Positions 28,028 through 36,456 of a DNA stretch of 64,000 bases are shown one piece after another. The stretch spans positions 520,134 to 584,133 of the forward strand of contig NZ_CP015109.1 of NCBI RefSeq assembly GCF_002082015.1. The letters run 5' to 3'. The position numbers and the translations under genes were made by a program. The DNA is from Sporosarcina ureae. GTDB taxonomy: Bacteria; Bacillota; Bacilli; Bacillales_A; Planococcaceae. Under the pieces are notes generated by a model. That model made no database searches and was not told where the DNA came from. It saw only the letters and a list, made by a program, of their open reading frames with translations. How positions within the stretch are numbered: position 1 is the first letter of the stretch; every line of letters begins with the position of its first letter.

Positions 28028-28056
28028 AGTATACCGTAAATCGTTTACGCCTTCAA
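28028..28056 (-). promoter_or_regulatory. Sigma-A promoter of the pheST T-box transcript
   Basis: Minus strand: -35 TTGAAG (28056-28051), 17-base spacer, -10 TATACT (28033-28028), just before the T-box leader. Confidence 0.8.
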
Positions 28057-28064
28057 TAGTGATG

Positions 28065-28823
28065 TCATGGCTGACGTAGTGTGTAAAGTACTATTCCAGT
28101 CGCAACTGCCACATTCAGCGATTCAGCTTGACCGTATAACGGGATTTTCACTACATGATCAGCTTGCGCCAGTAGTTCATCATCGACACCACTTCCTTCA
28201 TTTCCTACAAGTAGCGCGAATGAAGAGTGTGCTTCTAATTCGTTAAGTGAAATGGCTTGCTGTAAACCTGTGCCGACGATTGGAACATGATGGGTCTTTA
28301 ATCGATCTATCCAAACAGTCAACTCTTCACGTACGACAGGAATATGGAAATGAGAACCTTGCGCAGAGCGAACCGTTTTCGGGTTGAATGGATCTGCACA
28401 TCCCTTACCTAAAATTACTGCATCAAGACCTGCCGCGTCTGCCGTGCGTATCATCGTACCGATATTTCCTGGATCCTGTACAGCATCAATTAGCAACACT
28501 TTCTCCCATTGATGCTGATCTGCTTCATCGTATTGAGGCTGTCTGCAATACGCAAAAACACCTTGTGTTTGTTCTGTTTCAGAAATTTCCTTAGCAACTG
28601 CAGCTGTCAGTTCAATAATCGGCGCAGTCCAATGTGTCGGAATTTCGATGTCTTCACGCACAAGTAACTGAATGACTAAACTTGGCTGTTTAAGTGCTTC
28701 TTCAACAAGGTGGAATCCTTCCACAACGAACTCTTTTGTCTGATCTCGCTCTTTTCGAGTGGTAACTAATTTCTTCCAATGTTTCACTAACGCGTTCTGA
28801 GTTGATTCGATTCGTTTATTCAA
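28065..28823 (-). CDS. ysgA: TrmH/SpoU-family RNA 2'-O-methyltransferase (YsgA-like)
   Basis: About 252 residues. An N-terminal substrate-binding domain (RIESTQNALVKHWKKLVTTR) precedes a SPOUT knot with the three SpoU motifs: DAVQDPGNIGTMIRTADAAG, LLVGNEGSGVDDELL and IPLYGQAESLNVAVATGIVL. The rRNA target is not known from sequence. The longest frame reaches 28961 and would overlap sspI, so it is not credible. The ATG at 28835 sits directly on its AAAGG, while the TTG at 28823 has AAAGGA 11 bases upstream and fits the family's N-terminus; the TTG is preferred. Confidence 0.9.
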   Translation of the reverse strand: MNKRIESTQNALVKHWKKLVTTRKERDQTKEFVVEGFHLVEEALKQPSLVIQLLVREDIEIPTHWTAPIIELTAAVAKEISETEQTQGVFAYCRQPQYDEADQHQWEKVLLIDAVQDPGNIGTMIRTADAAGLDAVILGKGCADPFNPKTVRSAQGSHFHIPVVREELTVWIDRLKTHHVPIVGTGLQQAISLNELEAHSSFALLVGNEGSGVDDELLAQADHVVKIPLYGQAESLNVAVATGIVLYTLRQP

Positions 28824-28918
28824 GAGGCTGAACATCCTTTTTTTCTTTTCAGTGTACCAAACCAACGTATATTTAGCGACTGTTGTGGAAAAGATACTAC
28901 AAAAGGAGGCTGACACAA

Positions 28919-29134
28919 ATGAATTTCCAGATTCGCGACGCAATCTCAGCAAACATGACAAACAATAGCTCCACTGACGTACGAAGCGTGATCGACGATG
29001 CCATACAACGAGGAGAAGAACACCTATTACCAGGGTTAGGTGTGTTTTTCGAGCAATTATGGAAGCGTTCGGATGAAAAAGAAAAAGCGGAAATCACCAA
29101 CGAACTATCCGAAGCATTCGCACAAGCACAATAA
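28919..29134 (+). CDS. sspI: Small acid-soluble spore protein I
   Basis: 71 residues, the same size as B. subtilis SspI, with the conserved text NFQIRDAISANM and IDDAIQRGEEHLLPGLGVFF followed by EQLWKRSDEKEK. Minor SASP of the spore core. AAAGGAGG 9 bases before the ATG at 28919; the longer frame from 28883 has no ribosome site. Divergent from ysgA, single-gene transcript with its own terminator. In other species it is transcribed by forespore sigma-G; no convincing sigma-G promoter was identified here. Confidence 0.93.
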   Translation: MNFQIRDAISANMTNNSSTDVRSVIDDAIQRGEEHLLPGLGVFFEQLWKRSDEKEKAEITNELSEAFAQAQ

Positions 29135-29153
29135 AAGATCAGCAAAGAAAAGT

Positions 29154-29189
29154 TAAACCCTTCACATGGATTAAAGTGTGAAGGGTTTA
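29154..29189 (+). terminator. Terminator of sspI
   Basis: Perfect 13-bp arms taaacccttcaca (29154-29166) and tgtgaagggttta (29177-29189), followed by tctttt. Confidence 0.9.
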
Positions 29190-29273
29190 TCTTTTGAACT
29201 ATATTTTCTTATCATCGCACTTCTCAGAAAAAATGTTAGTGGAACGCAGGGAAACGGTGCACTCGCGTGTCTT

Positions 29274-30896
29274 TTACTTCTGCGTATAATGATCCTTCAA
29301 CTGATCACGCAAAGCAGCTTTCAAAAACTTCCCGACAGACGTCTTAGGAATCTCTTTGACAAACAAAATCTCATCCGGAATCCACCAACTCGCAAATTGC
29401 ACTTTGAGCGAATCCTTCAACTCCTGTACCTTTGCGTCATCCTCTGCCACATTCTCATTCAATACCACACAAGCTAGCGGACGCTCTATCCACTTTTCAT
29501 GCGGAACTGCAATCACTGCTGCCTCATAGACATCATCATGCGACATCAACGCGTTCTCCAAATCAACAGAAGAAATCCACTCACCACCACTTTTGATCAG
29601 ATCTTTCGTACGATCCGTTAACTTTAGATAGCCGTCTTCTGTCATCACTGCAATATCTCCTGTATACAACCAACCATCTTTAAACGCTTCTTCTGTACGC
29701 TCGTCTTTATAATATTCACTCGCAATCCATGGACCTCTGACAGTCAACTCACCCATCGTCTCGCCGTCCCACGGCACTTCTCCATTTTCATTGACGACAC
29801 GAATATCAAGTCCCGGCATAACCAACCCTTGCAGCGCACGAATATCGATTCTTTCATCTGTCGTCAAATTTTCCATAGAAGAAGTTAGCACCGATAAACT
29901 GACGAGTGGCGAGGTTTCCGTCATGCCGTAGCCGATAATGAATGGCACTTTGTATTTCTCCTCAAATGCCCGAATCAAGCCTTTTGGCGAAGCGGAGCCA
30001 CCACAGACAATACCACGCAACGAAGAGATGTCTCGTGGATTTTGCTCCAACTCTTTCAGGACAGCGAGCCAAATCGTTGGAACGCCCGCAGTAATTGTTA
30101 CTTTTTCACTTTCAATTAAATCGAGTAGCACTTTCGGATTAAATCCTGGTCCCGGCAAAACTTGTGTCGTTCCATAGAAAACCCCAGCGAAAGGAATCCC
30201 CCATGCGTTGACGTGAAACATCGGTACAACAGACATGGCAATATCCCGTTCACACACCCCCATAGCATCGGATAATCCAAGTGCATAACTTTGCAAAACT
30301 AATCCTCGATGCGTATACATAACGCCTTTAGGCAATCCTGTCGTAGCTGATGTGTAGCACAGGCCGGCTGGTGTATTTTCATCCAAATCTTGTGGATAGT
30401 CGTACTCATCCGATGCACTTTCTAACAGCGCTTCATAGGAATGTACATTTTCCAATGTAGTTTCAGGGATATCTTTACTGTCGCCCATGACCACAAAATG
30501 TTTTACCGTCTTCAACATCGGTGCCATTTTTTCAAGATGGGGGAAAAACTCTGCATCCACTAGCAAGATTTCGTCTTCTGCGTGATTAATAATATACACA
30601 ATATGTTCAGGCGATAATCGAATGTTGATCATATGAAGAATCGCACCCGTACAAGGCACCGCGAAATAAGCTTCTAAATGTCGGTGATGATTCCAAGCGA
30701 ACGTTCCTACTTTCGTGCCATGCTCCATTCCTAACTGTGTCAGTGCATTCGATAGTTTACGTGTTCTCTTTGCCCATTCACGATACGTAAAACGCTGTAT
30801 CCGCTGTTCTCCTGTTCTTGAAATGACCATCTTATTTGGAAAAAACCGCTCTGCCCGTGTGATAAATGTAGATAAAATCAATGGTGTTTGCATCAT
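29274..30896 (-). CDS. AMP-forming acyl-CoA ligase (AlkK-like)
   Basis: 541 residues from the ATG at 30896, which has GAGGAG 9 bases upstream; the longer frame to 30959 has no such site. ANL family: YTSATTGLPKGVMYTHRG (ATP motif, with Ala where Gly is usual), MFHVNAWG, GYGMTETSP, GWLYTGDIAVMTEDGYLKLT, DRTKDLIKSGGEWISSVDLE and the terminal PKTSVGKFLK lysine. The MFHVNAW and GPGFNPKVLLDLIE text resembles the medium/long-chain AlkK-type ligases rather than LcfA. A second fatty-acid ligase beside lcfA. Monocistronic as far as seen. Confidence 0.9.
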   Translation of the reverse strand: MMQTPLILSTFITRAERFFPNKMVISRTGEQRIQRFTYREWAKRTRKLSNALTQLGMEHGTKVGTFAWNHHRHLEAYFAVPCTGAILHMINIRLSPEHIVYIINHAEDEILLVDAEFFPHLEKMAPMLKTVKHFVVMGDSKDIPETTLENVHSYEALLESASDEYDYPQDLDENTPAGLCYTSATTGLPKGVMYTHRGLVLQSYALGLSDAMGVCERDIAMSVVPMFHVNAWGIPFAGVFYGTTQVLPGPGFNPKVLLDLIESEKVTITAGVPTIWLAVLKELEQNPRDISSLRGIVCGGSASPKGLIRAFEEKYKVPFIIGYGMTETSPLVSLSVLTSSMENLTTDERIDIRALQGLVMPGLDIRVVNENGEVPWDGETMGELTVRGPWIASEYYKDERTEEAFKDGWLYTGDIAVMTEDGYLKLTDRTKDLIKSGGEWISSVDLENALMSHDDVYEAAVIAVPHEKWIERPLACVVLNENVAEDDAKVQELKDSLKVQFASWWIPDEILFVKEIPKTSVGKFLKAALRDQLKDHYTQK

Positions 30897-31120
30897 ACCC
30901 ATCCGCTCCTCTTTCGTTAGAAGTGAAATTATCAATCCGTCGTGCATGTTCCAGAGCATGTACTATTCATTTCAATGAAATCAATGCGCAGATGGAATGA
31001 TTCTCAGGGTGTACTCTATGCGCAAACAAATAACTCTATGAATACTTACTAACGTTACTTTCTGAATATAGTATATACGTTGTCTGACTATTCTGTCTAC
31101 ACAAATTCGCAATATATTGC

Positions 31121-31576
31121 TTAACCTATTTTTTGGCGTGTCCAAAAGAATGCATCTACACCAAGAACGGTTAGTGTGCCGAATACAATGGACCAAATAG
31201 CAAGACTTAACAGCAACCAGATAGTAGTCTGTGATTTGGACGAACCTAGAGCAAGTGCTAGGAATGCTGCTAGATGGGAGCCGATCAGAACTGGACCAAG
31301 CAATGCTAGACCTGGTATGCCATAGCGTTTCCAGATTTTCTCTGCACGTGCCGTACGCTTCGATGACGTTACAGCCGTTTTCTTTTTGCTTTCCCACCAC
31401 TTTTTCAATCGATGAAAAATTAAAATTTCCAATACTATAGTTAAAGCGTTTCCTGCAAAACCAACTGCAATAGCAGTAGCCAGGGACATGCCTCGTAGAA
31501 TCCCCAAAGGAACTGCTACCAATACTTCAAATCCCGGAGTTGCACCTGCAAGAAACACAAGTAAATAGGTAATCAA
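31121..31576 (-). CDS. Small multidrug-export family membrane protein
   Basis: 151 residues with about four hydrophobic segments. The N-terminal FLAGATPGFEVLVAVPLGIL is typical of the small multidrug export family (Pfam Sm_multidrug_ex), which shares the PG/VP re-entrant pattern with other small membrane proteins. Despite the family name the substrate is not established. It stands alone between an acyl-CoA ligase and argF. Confidence 0.75.
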   Translation of the reverse strand: MITYLLVFLAGATPGFEVLVAVPLGILRGMSLATAIAVGFAGNALTIVLEILIFHRLKKWWESKKKTAVTSSKRTARAEKIWKRYGIPGLALLGPVLIGSHLAAFLALALGSSKSQTTIWLLLSLAIWSIVFGTLTVLGVDAFFWTRQKIG

Positions 31577-31636
31577 CGATTTTCCTCCCCTACTTTAGAT
31601 TCCATTTAGTATATCAAATGCTAGGATCACAGAACA

Positions 31637-31673
31637 TAAAAAAACTGCTTTCCATATAAAAAGGAAAGCAGTT
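31637..31673 (-). terminator. Terminator of argF
   Basis: Minus strand: AACTGCTTTCC (31673-31663), loop, GGAAAGCAGTT (31653-31643), then TTTTT. Confidence 0.9.
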
Positions 31674-31683
31674 AATCGATTGA

Positions 31684-32649
31684 TTATAATAGAGATGCCA
31701 AGATGGCTTTTTGTGCATGCAGACGATTTCCTGCTTGCTGGAATACATACGAGTTATTACCGTCAATTACAGAAGTCGAAACTTCTTCTTCACGGTGCGC
31801 TGGCAAACAATGTAAGAATACATAATCTTTTTTCGCGTGACTGACCAACTGATCATTGATTTGGAAGTCTTTGAATTCGACTAGACGCTTCGCTGCTTCT
31901 TCTTCCTGCCCCATACTGGTCCAGACATCCGTATAAATTGCATCTGCGTCTGTGGAGGACTCAATCGGATCGTACGTCGACGTCACGCTTCCACCATTAG
32001 ACTCAGCAATTTTCTTCGCTTTTTCAAACAAACCTGAGTGGTATTCATAGCCTTTAGGTGTCGCTACAGACACATGCATGCCCATATGCGCACCAGCAAT
32101 AACTAATGAATGCGCAACATTGTTTCCATCTCCGATATAAGAGAGTTTTAAGCCTTTCAAATCGCCTTTTACTTCTTTGATTGTAAGTAAATCTGCCATC
32201 GCTTGGCACGGGTGAAATAGATCAGTTAATCCGTTAATGATTGGTACTGAAGTATGTTCCGCCAACTCTTCCACCATTTTGTGAGATTTCGCACGGATCA
32301 TGACACCATCCAAAAACTCAGATAATACTTTTCCTGTATCGGAAACAGACTCTCCACGTCCGATCTGTAAATCCCGCGCATTCATAAATAGACCATGTCC
32401 GCCCAATTGGATCATGCCCACTTCGAATGAAATACGTGTACGAGTGGAGTTCTTCTCAAAAATCATGCCCAGTGTCTTACCCGCTAAGATGTCGGGCTTC
32501 TTACCAGCCAATGCATCTTGTTTCATGTCATATGCCAATTGCACGAGATATGCGATCTCCTCACTTGAATAATCAAGAAGAGTTAAAAAGTCGCGTCCTT
32601 TTAAGCTATCTTTGTCTATACTTGTAGTTGTTTGATTTGTCTTTACCAT
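31684..32649 (-). CDS. argF: Ornithine carbamoyltransferase
   Basis: Condenses ornithine and carbamoyl phosphate to citrulline. 321 residues from the ATG at 32649 (AGGGGA 7 bases upstream; an earlier ATG at 32667 has no site). Carbamoyl-phosphate loop FEKNSTRTRISFEVG, the LFHPCQAMADL motif and the ornithine-binding HCLPAHREEEV near the C-terminus. No other arg gene lies in the window, so this argF is unlinked from the biosynthetic operon. A sigma-A promoter with a possible arginine-repressor half site lies upstream; argF could serve biosynthesis or another route. Confidence 0.95.
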   Translation of the reverse strand: MVKTNQTTTSIDKDSLKGRDFLTLLDYSSEEIAYLVQLAYDMKQDALAGKKPDILAGKTLGMIFEKNSTRTRISFEVGMIQLGGHGLFMNARDLQIGRGESVSDTGKVLSEFLDGVMIRAKSHKMVEELAEHTSVPIINGLTDLFHPCQAMADLLTIKEVKGDLKGLKLSYIGDGNNVAHSLVIAGAHMGMHVSVATPKGYEYHSGLFEKAKKIAESNGGSVTSTYDPIESSTDADAIYTDVWTSMGQEEEAAKRLVEFKDFQINDQLVSHAKKDYVFLHCLPAHREEEVSTSVIDGNNSYVFQQAGNRLHAQKAILASLL

Positions 32650-32689
32650 TTGCTGATCCCCTACCATCCATTTGAAGTATGTATAAACT

Positions 32690-32733
32690 AGTATACATAT
32701 GTATATTTATGAAGTCAAATGAATTTTTATAAC
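32690..32733 (-). promoter_or_regulatory. argF promoter with possible ARG box
   Basis: Minus strand: -35 TTGACT (32718-32713), 17-base spacer, -10 TATACT (32695-32690). Just upstream GTTATAAAAATTCA (32733-32720) matches the ArgR/AhrC consensus TGAATwwwwATTCA perfectly in its right half and poorly in its left half. Confidence 0.65.
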
Positions 32734-32751
32734 TTTTCATATTATTGCATT

Positions 32752-32782
32752 AAAAAACAGCGATGCGTTTTAAGCATCGCTG
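32752..32782 (-). terminator. Terminator of the M42 aminopeptidase gene
   Basis: Minus strand: CAGCGATGC (32782-32774), loop, GCATCGCTG (32766-32758), TTTTTT. Confidence 0.9.
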
Positions 32783-32796
32783 AGTCATCGTATAGT

Positions 32797-33882
32797 TTAT
32801 TCAAATGTAATATTTTTCACTGTCTCTGCGTCCAAACGCTTAATAATTTCCACTAATAATTTAACGGTGTTTTCAAAGTCTTGACGATGAAGCATTGCCG
32901 CATGACTGTGAATGTAGCGTGTTGGAATACAGATCGCCAATGTAGGGATTCCTGTTCCGCTTACGTGGATTGATCCACCATCTGTTCCGCCACCGGACAT
33001 GGTCGCGAATTGATACGGAATATTGAGTTCTTCCGCTGTATCCACGACAAAATTGCGTAATCCCCTATGAGATACCATCGAAGCGTCATACAACAAGATC
33101 TGTGGACCGTCGCCCATTGTACCGACAGATTCTTTTGCTGTAACCCCCGGTGTGTCGCCTGCAATTCCTACGTCCACTGCGAATCCGATATCTGGCTGGA
33201 TTTTATTCGTCGCCGTTTTCGCTCCACGCAAACCAACTTCTTCTTGAATAGCTCCTACACTAAACAAACGGTTCGGGTGCTTTTCCTCTTTCAACTGCTT
33301 CATCACTTCAATAGCAATGGCACAGCCGATCCGATTATCCCATGCTTTCGCAAGCAAATAATTTTCATTTTTCATCACAGTAAATTCGAAATACGGTACG
33401 ATCATATCTCCTGGGAGAACGCCCCATGATAGGACTTCTTCTTTTGACTCTGCACCTACATCAATGAACATGTCTTTAATATCGACAGGTTTCTTGCGAG
33501 CTTCAGGCGGCAGAATATGTGGCGGCTTTGAACCAATCACTCCAGTAATCGTCTCGCCTGAACGTGTTACGATAGACACGCGTTGTGCCAGCATAACTTG
33601 TGACCACCAGCCACCTACTGTCTGAAAGTAAATGAAGCCTTTGTCATCGATTCGCGTCAACATAAAGCCTACTTCATCCAAATGTCCCGCGATCATGATC
33701 TTCGGTCCGTTTACATCACCATCTTTGCTAGCGATCAATGAACCTAGTCCGTCATGATCGATTTTATCTGCATAGGGCTTGATGTGCTTCGTCATAACGT
33801 CACGTGCTTCACGCTCATTGCCCGGAATTCCACGTGCATCTGTTAAATCCTTTAGCATCTCTAATGTCTCATCCGGTTTCAT
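32797..33882 (-). CDS. M42-family glutamyl/leucyl aminopeptidase
   Basis: 361 residues, binuclear metal peptidase of the M42 (tetrahedral aminopeptidase/YsdC) family. Visible ligands and motifs: [10 protein letters not shown] (first metal His and Asp), [32 protein letters not shown] (catalytic Glu pair), [12 protein letters not shown] and [20 protein letters not shown] leading into HSHAA. These enzymes form large hollow dodecamers that trim short peptides in the cytoplasm. GAGGAGG precedes the ATG. Single gene with its own terminator. Resembles B. subtilis YsdC. Confidence 0.93.
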   Translation of the reverse strand: MKPDETLEMLKDLTDARGIPGNEREARDVMTKHIKPYADKIDHDGLGSLIASKDGDVNGPKIMIAGHLDEVGFMLTRIDDKGFIYFQTVGGWWSQVMLAQRVSIVTRSGETITGVIGSKPPHILPPEARKKPVDIKDMFIDVGAESKEEVLSWGVLPGDMIVPYFEFTVMKNENYLLAKAWDNRIGCAIAIEVMKQLKEEKHPNRLFSVGAIQEEVGLRGAKTATNKIQPDIGFAVDVGIAGDTPGVTAKESVGTMGDGPQILLYDASMVSHRGLRNFVVDTAEELNIPYQFATMSGGGTDGGSIHVSGTGIPTLAICIPTRYIHSHAAMLHRQDFENTVKLLVEIIKRLDAETVKNITFE

Positions 33883-33929
33883 AAAAAATTCTGCCTCCTC
33901 ATTCTACATACCAAAATATTGATCAAGTA

Positions 33930-34916
33930 TTACAATAATTCTTTACGAATAGCTGCAGGTGATTTAGGTGATAACAAGCCTGGTGCGATGTCATATACTG
34001 TTTTCGCTCCAGTATCGCCTTTTTGTTGCAATTTATAAGCCGCTCTTGCATATGCTACTAGGACACTTGATGTGAATTCGGGATTGCTATCCAATTTAAG
34101 TGAGAACTCAATGACTTGATCTGTGTGCTTACCCGTGTTGCCACTTCGAATAACGAAACCGCCATGGGGCATCTTGGCATGATCCAGACGAAGTTCTTCT
34201 TCTGTAATAAAGTGAACAGTCGTATCGTAATCTGCGAAGTAATCAGGCATGGTCACAATCGTTTCACGAACTTGATCTTCACTTGCTCCTTCTTCAAGAA
34301 CGACATAACATTCACGTGTATGTCTCTCTTTAGTTGAAAGCTCAGGATGCTCACCGTTACGTACGCGATTGATCGCGTCCTCAGCTGGCAATGTGTACTG
34401 AACGCCTGCCTTTACACCATCAACACGGCGCACTGCATCCGAGTGACCTTGGCTTAGCCCTTTACCCCAGAATGTATACGTTTCACCTTCAGGCAAAATA
34501 GATTCACCCATTAAGCGATTGATCGAAAATAAACCCGGATCCCATCCGACAGAAATGATGGCAGTAGTCCCAGCTTCTTTAGCTACTTCATCAACTGCTG
34601 CAAAGTATTCTGGAATTTTCGCATGTGTGTCGAAACTATCTACCGTTGTGAAGTGCTTTGCAAGGGCTGGCCCTTGTTCTGGCAAGTCATTTTTGGATCC
34701 ACCACATAAAATCAATACATCAATATCTTCTGTAAAGGATTCAATTTCGTCCAGCTTATGGACAGGTACTTGCTCTGAGAGTAGTTGTACGTCTTCCGGC
34801 TCCCTGCGCGTGAACACACCAACTAATGTCATATCTTCATTTTGACTGATAGCCGACTCTACTCCTCGCCCTAAATTACCGTATCCAGCGATTCCTACTC
34901 GAATTTCTTTCGTCAA
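33930..34916 (-). CDS. ddh: meso-Diaminopimelate D-dehydrogenase
   Basis: One-step NADPH-dependent reductive amination of tetrahydrodipicolinate to meso-DAP, or the reverse. The N-terminal Rossmann motif IRVGIAGYGNLGRGVESAI, LILCGGSKNDLPEQGP, TVDSFDTHAKIPE, ISVGWDPGLFSINRL and TFWGKGLSQGHSDAVRRVDG are typical. Two starts are possible: GTG at 34922, which lies only 4 bases after AAGGGG, and TTG at 34916, better spaced at about 9-10 bases; TTG is used here. meso-DAP is the lysine precursor and a possible wall-peptide residue, so this enzyme gives a shortcut past the acyl-blocked routes. Single gene. Confidence 0.92.
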   Translation of the reverse strand: MTKEIRVGIAGYGNLGRGVESAISQNEDMTLVGVFTRREPEDVQLLSEQVPVHKLDEIESFTEDIDVLILCGGSKNDLPEQGPALAKHFTTVDSFDTHAKIPEYFAAVDEVAKEAGTTAIISVGWDPGLFSINRLMGESILPEGETYTFWGKGLSQGHSDAVRRVDGVKAGVQYTLPAEDAINRVRNGEHPELSTKERHTRECYVVLEEGASEDQVRETIVTMPDYFADYDTTVHFITEEELRLDHAKMPHGGFVIRSGNTGKHTDQVIEFSLKLDSNPEFTSSVLVAYARAAYKLQQKGDTGAKTVYDIAPGLLSPKSPAAIRKELL

Positions 34917-35142
34917 GATCACTCATCCCCTTTTGCTTTCTTGTTTACGTTTCTCATTTTACCGCGAAGGATGATAGATTGCGAATATTTATCTTATTTC
35001 CGACAGAAGACTCCCGCTTCAAGGAATGAATTGGGCACGGCCCTATGAGTAAGCGGGAGATGTATGTCGGTTGGCGCTAGCCAAAAAGTGTACCAGTCTG
35101 CTACAATAGGAACATACATTCCCTATGATGGAGGTGCACTTC

Positions 35143-36300
35143 ATGCTGATCCACAAAGCGTTTCGGTTCCGAATCTATCCAACGAAAGAACAGCAGATGT
35201 TGATTGCCAGAACCATTGGCTGCAGCCGGTTTGTCTTTAATCACTTCTTGTACAAGTGGGAACACACCTTTAAGGAAACCGGCAAAGGGCTTTCATATGG
35301 CATCTGTTCTGCTGAATTAACGCAATTAAAAAAGCAAGAAGATACGATTTGGCTGAAAGAAGTCGATAGTATTGCTCTTCAGTCTTCCTTGAAAAATCTA
35401 GCGGACGCTTTTGCAAGGTTTTTCAACAAACAAAATGCTATACCACGCTTTAAATCGAAAAATCATCCTGTTCAATCGTACACAACCAAACAAACGAACG
35501 GTAATATCGCCATTGTCGGCCATGCGATTAAACTCCCTAAGCTCGGTTGGGTAAAGCTCACCAAAAGCCGAGAAGTAGATGGACGAATCATGAATGCGAC
35601 CATTCGACGTACTGCCACTGGAAAATATTTTGTGTCCGTCCTGGTGGAAACCGTAATATCCGAACTGCCTAAGACCAACTCTGCAGTTGGGATTGATGTC
35701 GGATTGAAGGATTTCGCTGTCTTGTCAGACGGAACGGTATACGAAAACTTAAAGTTCTTTCGCTCGATGGAGAAAAAGTTAGCGAAAGCAGAGCGGATTC
35801 TTTCAAGACGGAAGGAATCGGCTCGTAAGAGGAAGTGTCTATTGAGCGACGCGAAAAATTATCAGAAACAACGGATCGTAGTCGCACGCATCCACGAAAC
35901 GATCGCCAATAAAAGAAAAGATTACTTGCATAAACGATCAACCGAAAACATCAAAAACCACGATGTCATCGGAATCGAGGATTTGCAAGTAGTGAAACTG
36001 CTCAAAAATCCCCAATTGGCGAAAGCGTTCAGCGACGTGAGTTGGTCGCAGTTTCGTTTTATGCTGGAATATAAGGCGAAATGGTATGGCAAACACGTGG
36101 TAATCGTTGGAAAAACATTTCCGTCCAGCCAGCTTTGTTCGGGATGTGGGGCTAGAAACCAAGACGTGAAGCATCTTGCCTTGCGTGAATGGGACTGTCC
36201 GAATTGCAGATGCCATCATGACCGAGATCTGAACGCAAGTATAAACCTTAAAAACGAAGCCATCAGACTTCGAACCGCAGGGACTGCGGGGATCGCCTAA
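35143..36300 (+). CDS. tnpB: TnpB, RNA-guided endonuclease of IS200/IS605 superfamily
   Basis: 385 residues from the ATG at 35143 (GGAGGT 7 bases upstream; the frame's first ATG at 35125 has no site). N-terminal wedge AFRFRIYPTKEQQMLIARTI, then a RuvC nuclease with Asp185 in VGIDVGLKDFAV and Glu279 in IGIEDLQV. A four-cysteine zinc ribbon (C332, C335, C352, C355) and the final CHHDRDLNASINL aspartate follow. All catalytic positions are intact and there is no frameshift, so the protein is probably active. TnpB proteins use an omega RNA from the 3' end of the element. The gene could also be immobile without tnpA. Confidence 0.93.
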   Translation: MLIHKAFRFRIYPTKEQQMLIARTIGCSRFVFNHFLYKWEHTFKETGKGLSYGICSAELTQLKKQEDTIWLKEVDSIALQSSLKNLADAFARFFNKQNAIPRFKSKNHPVQSYTTKQTNGNIAIVGHAIKLPKLGWVKLTKSREVDGRIMNATIRRTATGKYFVSVLVETVISELPKTNSAVGIDVGLKDFAVLSDGTVYENLKFFRSMEKKLAKAERILSRRKESARKRKCLLSDAKNYQKQRIVVARIHETIANKRKDYLHKRSTENIKNHDVIGIEDLQVVKLLKNPQLAKAFSDVSWSQFRFMLEYKAKWYGKHVVIVGKTFPSSQLCSGCGARNQDVKHLALREWDCPNCRCHHDRDLNASINLKNEAIRLRTAGTAGIA

Positions 36301-36375
36301 TCCATAACTAGTGGTTACGCTGGTATTCTTAGGAATCTCCCTCTTCTAAACGCAGTGAAAGCGGGAGTAGTTCAA
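36150..36375 (+). ncRNA. Predicted omega RNA (reRNA) scaffold of TnpB
   Basis: In characterised TnpB elements the guide RNA scaffold overlaps the 3' end of tnpB and stops at the right end of the element, with the guide taken from flanking DNA. Here the right end finishes in gggagtagttcaa; the GTTCAA-like ending is as I recall it from ISDra2. A guide would therefore start at about 36376 (ctttgagcagttcg...). The 5' limit is a guess; no covariance search was done. Confidence 0.5.
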
Positions 36376-36456
36376 CTTTGAGCAGTTCGGTTCAATTCGA
36401 AAAGTTTCATGGTAAAATAGATAGTAGTTGAATTATTTGTAAAGTAGGGATCTTTT

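Larger units (their letters stand above)
35000..36375 (+). mobile_element. IS200/IS605-superfamily element with solitary tnpB (IS1341-like)
   Basis: The tnpB gene is flanked by structured ends and no tnpA is present. The left side has a hairpin with outer arms ccgaca/tgtcgg (35000-35005 and 35065-35070) and inner arms ctcccgctt/aagcgggag (35011-35019 and 35051-35059). The right side has ctccc/gggag (36337-36341 and 36363-36367) and ends gggagtagttcaa (36363-36375). The word aagcgggag recurs at both ends. The exact left boundary is uncertain. It lies between ddh and an MFS gene and disrupts neither. Confidence 0.75.

Noticed and set aside
28860-28918. Sigma-G promoter of sspI
   Set aside because: gatacta resembles a sigma-G -10 but transcription would start inside the ribosome-binding site, and no -35 of the right type is spaced correctly.
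28836-28961. N-terminal extension of the TrmH-like gene
   Set aside because: The extension overlaps the 5' end of sspI on the other strand and is not family-like; a TTG start with a proper site lies inside.
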